Assembly (NCBI RefSeq): GCF_032108445.1 | Contig: NZ_CP134876.1 | Coordinates: forward strand, 4,464,001-4,528,000 | DNA length: 64,000 nucleotides | DNA from: Micromonospora halotolerans | Lineage (GTDB): Bacteria > Actinomycetota > Actinomycetes > Mycobacteriales > Micromonosporaceae | Reading direction: 5' to 3' | Program-made: the position numbers and the translations under genes | Notes under the pieces: model-generated | The model's database searches: none | The model's input: the letters and a program-made list of their open reading frames with translations, nothing else | What the model was told of the DNA's origin: nothing | Part shown: piece after piece, positions 58,441 through 64,000 of the stretch | How the letters are laid out: every line of letters starts with the position of its first letter | Numbering within the stretch: the first letter of the stretch is position 1

Positions 58441-59246
58441 CCGAGGTGACGGTGCCGGCCCAGGCCGGCAGGTCCGCGACGGAGTCGGGTCCGATGGTCC
58501 GGGCCGAGCAGGTGCACAAGTCGTTCGGGCCCCTGGAGGTGCTCAAGGGCATCGACCTGGAGGTGCGCGCCGGGGAGGTGTGCTGCCTGCTCGGGCCGTC
58601 CGGCTCCGGCAAGTCGACCTTCCTGCGCTGCATCAACCACCTCGAGAAGATCAACGCCGGCCGCATCTGGGTGGACGGCGAGCTGATCGGCTACCGCGAG
58701 CACGGCGGCAAGCTGCACGAGCTGCGGGAGAAGGAGGTAGCCGCACAGCGCCGGCCGATCGGCATGGTGTTCCAGCGGTTCAACCTGTTCCCGCACATGA
58801 CCGTGCTGCAGAACATCGTCGAGGCGCCGGTGCTGGTGGGACGGGCCAGGAAGGCCGAGGCCCGGGACCGGGCCGCCCAGTTGCTGGAGCGGGTGGGGCT
58901 GGGCGACAAGCTCCAGGCGTACCCCGGTCAGCTCTCCGGCGGGCAGCAGCAGCGGGTGGCGATCGCCCGGGCCCTGGCCATGCAGCCGAAGCTCATGCTG
59001 TTCGACGAGCCGACCAGCGCGCTCGACCCGGAGCTGGTCGGCGAGGTGCTCGACGTGATGAAGGACCTGGCCCGCGACGGCATGACGATGATCGTGGTGA
59101 CCCACGAGATCGGCTTCGCGCGGGAGGTCGGCGACTCGCTGGTCTTCATGGACGGCGGTGTCGTCGTCGAGCAGGGCGATCCGCGTGCGGTGATCGCGGA
59201 CCCGAAGCACGAGCGGACCAAGGCGTTCCTGGCCAAGGTTCTCTGA
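58437..59246 (+). CDS. Polar amino acid ABC transporter ATP-binding protein
   Basis: A 269-residue ATPase of the GlnQ/HisP type. Walker [15 protein letters not shown]-loop [17 protein letters not shown], signature [19 protein letters not shown], Walker [14 protein letters not shown] and H-loop [13 protein letters not shown] are canonical. The first ~20 residues form a short extension. ATG 58437 overlaps the permease stop. With the two preceding genes it forms a complete importer, energised by this homodimeric ATPase. Confidence 0.96.
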   Translation: MTEVTVPAQAGRSATESGPMVRAEQVHKSFGPLEVLKGIDLEVRAGEVCCLLGPSGSGKSTFLRCINHLEKINAGRIWVDGELIGYREHGGKLHELREKEVAAQRRPIGMVFQRFNLFPHMTVLQNIVEAPVLVGRARKAEARDRAAQLLERVGLGDKLQAYPGQLSGGQQQRVAIARALAMQPKLMLFDEPTSALDPELVGEVLDVMKDLARDGMTMIVVTHEIGFAREVGDSLVFMDGGVVVEQGDPRAVIADPKHERTKAFLAKVL

Positions 59247-59255
59247 GCCCGCCGC

Positions 59256-59295
59256 CGCGACGCCGGCCGGAGGACCTCCTCCGGCCGGCGTCGCG
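59256..59295. terminator. Terminator after the polar amino acid transporter genes
   Basis: A perfect 19-bp inverted repeat (59256-59274 with 59277-59295) separated by CC, the longest perfect stem in the window. No U-tract. It separates the transporter operon from the convergent DUF6069-like gene. Confidence 0.75.
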
Positions 59296-59343
59296 GGCGG
59301 TCGCCGCGGCCCCACCGGATCGGCACCCACCTGCGCCGGATCG

Positions 59344-59799
59344 TCAACCGGTCCGGGTGTGGAGGCTGCGCGCCAGGGTGGGGATCATCACCGCCGCGGG
59401 GACGAGGTGCAGCCCGAGCAGCGCGGCGGTGGTGGCGGTGTTCGCCCCGGAGAGGAGGGGCGGGACCAACGAGATCGCGGTCAGCGACACCGCCGTCCAC
59501 ACGAATCGCTGGGCCGGGCGGGCGCTCCACCGCAGGAGTGCGGCGGCGATGGCGATGCCCACGACCGAGAAGAAGCCGGTCACCACGGCGAACCCGGACA
59601 ACGGGATCGCCTCGCCACCGTCGGGGATCTCGAAGTCGACGCCGACGGCCCGGGCGAGCGCGGCGGCGAGGGTGGTGGCCACCATCGCGGCGAGCGTGGC
59701 GACGAGGCCGGTGACGGCGAGCCCGCGGAGTCGGTGGCGGCGTCTGGTCCGGCCCGGTGCCGGACCTGCGACGCCCCCGGTGTCAGTCATGGTGCTCAT
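59344..59799 (-). CDS. Four-helix membrane protein (DUF6069-like)
   Basis: A 151-residue protein with a basic N-terminus (GRTRRRHRLRG) and four hydrophobic segments at about 30-55, 68-90, 98-117 and 122-142. The layout matches DUF6069, a family of unknown function often found near sigma factors or regulators in actinobacteria; the name is from recall. ATG 59799 is chosen because GGAGGA lies 6 bases upstream. It follows the ECF sigma gene by 81 bases on the same strand and may be co-expressed. It lacks the cytoplasmic anti-sigma domain expected of a classic anti-sigma factor. Confidence 0.75.
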   Translation of the reverse strand: MSTMTDTGGVAGPAPGRTRRRHRLRGLAVTGLVATLAAMVATTLAAALARAVGVDFEIPDGGEAIPLSGFAVVTGFFSVVGIAIAAALLRWSARPAQRFVWTAVSLTAISLVPPLLSGANTATTAALLGLHLVPAAVMIPTLARSLHTRTG

Positions 59800-59880
59800 G
59801 TCGTTCCTCCATCCATCGGAAACTGGCGTACGGGCCACCGCGACGCGCGCCACCGCGCGGCGCGAGCGTCCACACCGGGA

Positions 59881-60894
59881 CTACTCCGTGCCGTCGGCCG
59901 GCAGGCGCTCCGGCAGCCCGAGCCGCGGGAACTGGTCGTCGTGGAAGATGGTGATCTCGGTGATCGCGCCGCCGGTGATGCGCAGGACGTCGATCGTCAG
60001 CGGCAGGTACGCGCCCTCCTGCTCCCGCCAGAGGTAGAAGGCGGCGGCGGGCTGCCGGTTGACGGACGTGCGGACGCAGCGCAGCCGCCCCAGGTCCGCG
60101 AAACCGTCCCCGATCCAGTCGTTCACCACCGCGTCGCGGCCGACGTGCAGGCCCGGGGTGGGCGGCATCGAGCAGCGGATGTCGTCCCGCAGCATGGCGG
60201 CGAGACCGTCGATGTCCTTGGCGACGCTCGCGTCGGTGAAGCGGCGCACCAGCTCGCGCGTCCCGGCATCCTCCTCGCCGCCGGTCCAGTCCTGCCGCTC
60301 GGCGGGCAGGTGCGCCCGCATGCCGGCGCGGGCCCGCTGCAGCGCGCTGTTCACCGAGTTGACCGAGTCGCCGAGCAGTTCGGCGACGTCCTTCGCCGGC
60401 CAGCCCAGCACGTCCCGCAGGATCAGCACGGCCCGCGGGCGCGGCGCGAGGTGCTGGACCGCGACCAGGTACGCCAGCTCGATCGTCTCCCGCGCGACGG
60501 CGACGGCCTCCGGCTCGTCCGCGTCACCCGCGGGCACCTCGTCGAGCAGCCGGTCCGGGTAGGGCTGCAACCACGGGACCTCGCCGCCGGTCGCGGGATC
60601 CGGGCGGCACCTGGCGAGCAGGTCCAGGCAGGCGTTGGTGGCGATCCGGTACAGCCAGGCCCGGAACGTCGACCGCCCCTCGAAGGTCTCCCGCCGGCGC
60701 CAGGCACGCAGGAACGTCTCCTGCACGGCGTCCTCGGCGTCCTCGAACGACCCGAGCATCCGGTAGCAGTGCACGTGCAGCTCCCGCCGGTGCCGCTGCG
60801 CCAGCCCCGAGAACGCCGGCTCGTCGACCTCGCCGAGCCCGCTCCCACCCAGACCGCCCACGCCCAGCTCCTCCAGCCGCGTTTCCGCACCCAT
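59881..60894 (-). CDS. ECF sigma-70 factor with C-terminal SnoaL-like domain (SigG/TIGR02960-like)
   Basis: A 337-residue ECF sigma factor. Region 2 is residues ~35-100 (HCYRMLGSFEDAEDAVQETFLRAWR, FRAWLYRIATNACLDLL), region 4 is ~140-190 (LAPRPRAVLILRDVLGWPAKDVAELLGDSVNSVNSALQRAR), and a SnoaL-like alpha+beta-barrel fills ~205-325 (RFTDASVAKDIDGLAAMLRDDI, HVGRDAVV). In this group the C-terminal domain replaces a separate anti-sigma factor. ATG 60894 is preceded by GGAAGG at 8 bases; a GTG lies one codon upstream. A perfect 20-bp palindrome is centred about 36 bases upstream of the start. Target genes are unknown. Confidence 0.9.
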   Translation of the reverse strand: MGAETRLEELGVGGLGGSGLGEVDEPAFSGLAQRHRRELHVHCYRMLGSFEDAEDAVQETFLRAWRRRETFEGRSTFRAWLYRIATNACLDLLARCRPDPATGGEVPWLQPYPDRLLDEVPAGDADEPEAVAVARETIELAYLVAVQHLAPRPRAVLILRDVLGWPAKDVAELLGDSVNSVNSALQRARAGMRAHLPAERQDWTGGEEDAGTRELVRRFTDASVAKDIDGLAAMLRDDIRCSMPPTPGLHVGRDAVVNDWIGDGFADLGRLRCVRTSVNRQPAAAFYLWREQEGAYLPLTIDVLRITGGAITEITIFHDDQFPRLGLPERLPADGTE

Positions 60895-60920
60895 CACGTC
60901 ATCCTTCCGCCGCGTCGTGT

Positions 60921-60940
60921 CCCGTCACAGGTGTGACGGG
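60921..60940. promoter_or_regulatory. Perfect palindrome upstream of the ECF sigma gene
   Basis: CCCGTCACA-GG-TGTGACGGG: 9-bp arms with a two-base centre, 26 bases before the sigma gene start. It is either an operator for an unknown repressor or part of the promoter. Confidence 0.5.
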
Positions 60941-61055
60941 TGCGGGCGCCACAACTCATCACCATCGGCTGGGAAATGCTCAATATGTGCCCAGCGGGAC
61001 GTCGGCCGTGGCGCACCACGCTCGGCGCGAAGCGCAGTTCGTCGGGCCCACGGAC

Positions 61056-61069
61056 TAGAGTCGCTGCCG
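61056..61069 (+). promoter_or_regulatory. -10 element for a leaderless polA transcript
   Basis: TAGAGT (61056-61061) lies 7 bases before GTG 61069, and no ribosome site is present. Family alignment also starts at this GTG. Confidence 0.5.
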
Positions 61070-63768
61070 TGACAGCTACGACGCCGCGCCTGCTCCTCGT
61101 CGACGGACATTCCCTGGCATACCGGGCGTTCTTCGCCCTGCCGGTGGAAAACTTCTCCACCACCACGGGGCAGCCGACCAACGCCGTCTACGGCTTCACC
61201 TCGATGCTGATCAACGTGCTCCGCGACGAGCAGCCCAGCCACATCGTGGTCGCCTTCGACGTCTCCCGCCGGTCCTTCCGCACCGAGAAGTACGCGGAGT
61301 ACAAGGCCGGCCGCAGCGAGACCCCGACCGACTTCAAGGGCCAGGTCAGCCTGGTCAAGGAGGTCCTCGCGGCGCTGCGCATCCCGGTGGTGGAGAAGGA
61401 GGGCTACGAGGCCGACGACGTCATCGCCACCCTCGCCTGCCAGGCCCGCGACCAGGGCATGGACGTGCTGATCACCACCGGCGACCGGGACGCCTTCCAG
61501 CTCGTCGGCGACCGGGTCACCGTGCTCTACCCGCGCAAGGGCGTCTCCGACCTGGCCCGGATGGACCCGGCCGCGGTCGAGGCGAAGTACGGCGTCGGTC
61601 CCGGCCGCTACCGCGACCTGGCCGCCCTGGTCGGCGAGACCAGCGACAACCTCCCCGGCGTCCCCGGCGTCGGCCCGAAGACCGCCGCCAAGTGGATCAA
61701 CCTCTACGACGGGGTCGAGGGTGTGGTCGCCCGGGCCGACGAGATCAAGGGCAAGGCCGGCGACAGCCTCCGCGAGCGGCTCGCCGACGTGATCCGCAAC
61801 TACGAGATCAACTGCCTGGTCACCGACCTGGAGCTGCCGGTGCGTCCGGAGGACGCCCGCTGGCAGGGCTGGGACCGGGAGGCCGTGCACCAGGTGTTCG
61901 ACACCCTCCAGTTCCGCATCCTGCGCGACCGGCTCTACCAGTACCTGGAGGCCGTCGAGCCGGAGGCCGAGGCCGGCTTCGAGCTGGCCGGGCAGGTGCT
62001 CACCGAGCCGGGTGCGCTCGCCGGCTGGCTGGCCACGCACGCCCCGGCCGGCACCCCGGTCGGCCTGGCGGTCAAGCTCGACACCGGCCCGAACCGCCGG
62101 CACACCGCCGCGGTGACCGGCATGGCGCTGGCCACCGTCGACGGCGCGGGCGCCTGGTTCGACCCCGCGCTGCTGGCGGCCGACGACGAGGCCGCGCTGG
62201 CCGGCTGGCTCGCCGACGAGGCCCGCCCCAAGGTGCTGCACGACAGCAAGCCGGCCGTGCTGGCCTTCGCCGCGCACGGCTGGGACCTGCAGGGCATCTC
62301 CCGCGACACCCAGATCGCCGCCTACCTGGCCCGGCCCGACCAGCGCTCCTACGACCTCACCGACCTGGCGCTGCGCTATCTGCACCGGGAGCTGCGGGTC
62401 GACGCGCCGCAGAGCGGCCAGCTCACCCTCGACGGGCTCGGCGACGACGAGGCGGCCGAGCAGAACCTGATGCTCCAGGCCCGCGCGACCCTCGACCTGG
62501 CCGACGCGATCGACGCCGAGCTGTCCCGCGACGGCGAGCAGTCCGCCCGGCTGATGGTCGGCGTCGAGCTGCCGCTCATGCGGGTGCTGGCCACCATGGA
62601 GCGCACCGGCATCGCGGCCGACACCCACTACCTCTCCGAGCTGGAGGCGCACTTCGCCGCCGAGGTGAAGGCCGCCGCCCAGGGCGCCTACGCGGCGGTC
62701 GGGCGGGAGTTCAACCTGGGCTCGCCCAAGCAGCTCCAGGAGATCCTCTTCGGTGAGCTGGGCCTGCCCAAGACCAAGAAGATCAAGACCGGCTACACCA
62801 CCGACGCGGACGCCCTCCAGTGGCTCTACGCGCAGAACCCGCACCCGGTGCTCGAGCACCTGCTGCGCCACCGCGACGTCGCCAAGCTCAAGATGACCGT
62901 CGACGGGCTGCTCAAGTCGGTCTCCGACGACGGCCGGATCCACACCACCTTCAACCAGACGGTGGCGGCCACCGGCCGACTCTCCTCGACCGAGCCCAAC
63001 CTGCAGAACATCCCGATCCGCACCGAGGAGGGGCGGCGGATCCGGCGCGCCTTCGTGGTCGGCGAGGGCTACGAGTGCCTGCTCACCGCCGACTACAGCC
63101 AGATCGAGATGCGGATCATGGCGCACCTGTCCTCCGACGACGCGCTGATCGAGGCGTTCAACTCCGGGCACGACTTCCACGCCGCCACCGCCTCCTCGGT
63201 CTTCACCGTCGAGGTCGACCAGGTCACCGCCGACCAGCGCCGCAAGATCAAGGCCATGAACTACGGCCTGGCGTACGGGTTGAGCGCGTTCGGCCTGTCC
63301 CAGCAGCTCGGGATCACCGCCGAGGAGGCGCGCGGGCTGATGGAGAACTACTTCGCCGGCTTCGGCGGGGTGCGCGACTACCTCCAGGAGGTGGTGGCGC
63401 GGGCCCGGCAGGACGGCTACACCTCCACCATCCTGGGCCGCCGCCGCTACCTGCCGGACCTGGTCAGCGACAACCGGCAGCGCCGGGAGATGGCCGAGCG
63501 GATGGCGCTCAACGCCCCCATCCAGGGCTCCGCGGCCGACATCATCAAGGTCGCCATGCTGCGCGTGGACACCGCGCTGCGCGACGCCGGGCTGCGCTCC
63601 CGGATGCTGCTCCAGGTGCACGACGAGCTGGTCTTCGAGGTCGCCCCGGGCGAGCGGGAGACCCTGGAGGCGCTGGTGCGCAGGGAGATGGGCGGGGCGC
63701 ACCCGCTCTCCGTGCCGCTGGAGGTCTCCGTCGGCGAGGGCCGCGACTGGAACAGCGCCGACCACTGA
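61069..63768 (+). CDS. polA: DNA polymerase I
   Basis: An 899-residue repair and Okazaki-fragment polymerase. The N-terminal 5'-3' exonuclease (residues ~1-300) has LLLVDGHSLAYRAFFALP, EADDVIATLA, TTGDRDAFQL and SDNLPGVPGVGPKTAAKW. The middle domain (~310-480) keeps the 3'-5' exonuclease fold but lacks the DEDD metal ligands, so proofreading is probably absent, as in other actinobacterial PolA. The polymerase domain has motif A LLTADYSQIEMRIMAHLS, motif B RRKIKAMNYGLAYGLS and motif C LLQVHDELVFEV. GTG 61069 is chosen over the longer frame because homology begins here. A hairpin terminator follows. Confidence 0.97.
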   Translation: MTATTPRLLLVDGHSLAYRAFFALPVENFSTTTGQPTNAVYGFTSMLINVLRDEQPSHIVVAFDVSRRSFRTEKYAEYKAGRSETPTDFKGQVSLVKEVLAALRIPVVEKEGYEADDVIATLACQARDQGMDVLITTGDRDAFQLVGDRVTVLYPRKGVSDLARMDPAAVEAKYGVGPGRYRDLAALVGETSDNLPGVPGVGPKTAAKWINLYDGVEGVVARADEIKGKAGDSLRERLADVIRNYEINCLVTDLELPVRPEDARWQGWDREAVHQVFDTLQFRILRDRLYQYLEAVEPEAEAGFELAGQVLTEPGALAGWLATHAPAGTPVGLAVKLDTGPNRRHTAAVTGMALATVDGAGAWFDPALLAADDEAALAGWLADEARPKVLHDSKPAVLAFAAHGWDLQGISRDTQIAAYLARPDQRSYDLTDLALRYLHRELRVDAPQSGQLTLDGLGDDEAAEQNLMLQARATLDLADAIDAELSRDGEQSARLMVGVELPLMRVLATMERTGIAADTHYLSELEAHFAAEVKAAAQGAYAAVGREFNLGSPKQLQEILFGELGLPKTKKIKTGYTTDADALQWLYAQNPHPVLEHLLRHRDVAKLKMTVDGLLKSVSDDGRIHTTFNQTVAATGRLSSTEPNLQNIPIRTEEGRRIRRAFVVGEGYECLLTADYSQIEMRIMAHLSSDDALIEAFNSGHDFHAATASSVFTVEVDQVTADQRRKIKAMNYGLAYGLSAFGLSQQLGITAEEARGLMENYFAGFGGVRDYLQEVVARARQDGYTSTILGRRRYLPDLVSDNRQRREMAERMALNAPIQGSAADIIKVAMLRVDTALRDAGLRSRMLLQVHDELVFEVAPGERETLEALVRREMGGAHPLSVPLEVSVGEGRDWNSADH

Positions 63769-63793
63769 CCGGCGCGCCGAGACTCGGGCACCT

Positions 63794-63830
63794 CGGCCGG
63801 GTGCCGTTCGCCCCGAACGGCACCCGGCCG
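63794..63830. terminator. Bidirectional terminator after polA
   Basis: A perfect 17-bp stem (63794-63810 with 63814-63830) and a CCC loop, between polA and a convergent gene. Confidence 0.75.
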
Positions 63831-63850
63831 GGTTCTCCCGGCGTCGAGGG

Positions 63851-64000
63851 CTATGAGCTGATGAGGGTGCGGCCCGTTCCCGGCCGCGGGTCGTCGTCGG
63901 TGGCCGGGGTGGCGGCGGCGTCGCGTAGGGCGGCGGCGAGCCGGTCCCGCACCGCCAGCTGCGCGGCGATCCGGGCGTCCAGCACGGCCAGCCGCTCCCG
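63851..64000 (-). CDS. 3' end of a gene running off the right edge (hypothetical)
   Basis: The last 49 codons and TAG stop of a minus-strand gene. The visible C-terminus begins with a helical, possibly coiled-coil stretch (RERLAVLDARIAAQLAVRDR) and ends in a flexible Asp/Pro/Gly-rich tail finishing ISS. Third positions are almost all G or C, supporting real coding. Too little is visible to assign a family. Confidence 0.65.
   Translation of the reverse strand, partial: RERLAVLDARIAAQLAVRDRLAAALRDAAATPATDDDPRPGTGRTLISS

Noticed and set aside
60940..61068. N-terminal extension of PolA from ATG 60940
   Set aside because: The 43 extra residues have no match to PolA, and a good -10 lies inside them just before GTG 61069.

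Overview
The window is high-GC chromosomal DNA (about 73-75% by eye) with dense genes, frequent GTG starts, many 4-base ATGA/GTGA overlaps and strong GC third-position bias. Gene content (actinobacterial trp region without trpF, ANTAR response regulator, DUF6244-like small protein, Lgt with a long charged tail, PolA with a degenerate proofreading domain) points to an actinomycete, most likely family Micromonosporaceae (Micromonospora or a close relative). This is inference from protein character and synteny; no search was run.

Layout. 1-7.2 kb: hisI (in frame behind a nucleotidyltransferase-like domain), trpE, a Trp-associated membrane protein, a small hypothetical gene on the other strand, then trpC-trpB-trpA from their own promoter. 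trpG, trpD and trpF are not here; actinobacteria usually replace TrpF by PriA. 7.3-11.2 kb: Nudix hydrolase, lgt, a FAD monooxygenase and a GNAT protein. 11.4-17.5 kb: gltB-gltD (glutamate synthase). 17.6-24.5 kb: an MFS exporter behind a structured leader, a secreted M1 metallopeptidase, a secreted SGNH hydrolase, and a divergent MFS exporter/TetR pair with three palindromic operators. 24.5-28.7 kb: an 890-residue one-pass receptor-like protein and a Tat-exported PhoX-like protein. 28.9-32.7 kb: an FtsK/SpoIIIE-type ATPase, a coiled-coil membrane protein and a small helical protein, probably one functional unit. 32.7-38.8 kb: pentapeptide-repeat membrane protein, secreted lipase, GMC oxidoreductase, aldo/keto reductase, YciI-like protein and a truncated FAD-oxidase remnant. 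38.9-42.9 kb: pyk, acyl-CoA thioesterase, Rrf2 regulator and TauE/SafE exporter. 43-48.6 kb: tandem repeats, a CBM2-rhamnogalacturonan lyase (PL11 type), a luciferase-like oxidoreductase, and a divergent Lrp/PLP-lyase pair. 48.6-51.4 kb: an HTH-LAGLIDADG protein, an unusual tRNA (anticodon CAA), an ANTAR response regulator and a lipoprotein. 51.6-59.2 kb: complete branched-chain amino acid ABC transporter (livK-H-M-G-F) followed by a polar amino acid ABC transporter (binding protein, permease, ATPase). 59.3-63.8 kb: DUF6069-like membrane protein, a SnoaL-tailed ECF sigma factor and polA; the 3' end of one more gene runs off the right edge.

How it fits together. Much of the window is nitrogen and amino-acid metabolism: Trp/His synthesis, GOGAT, import of branched-chain and polar amino acids, and an Lrp-paired lyase. 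Less ordinary are the FtsK-like cluster, the receptor-like fusion with a degenerate NTPase half, the short-variable-arm tRNA beside a LAGLIDADG protein, and several clean palindromes or structured leaders upstream of regulator and exporter genes. No CRISPR array, insertion sequence, prophage, rRNA or replication origin was seen. Hairpins used as terminators are usually perfect GC-rich stems of 12-19 bp without a U-tract; the one after livK is the exception, with a true T-run.
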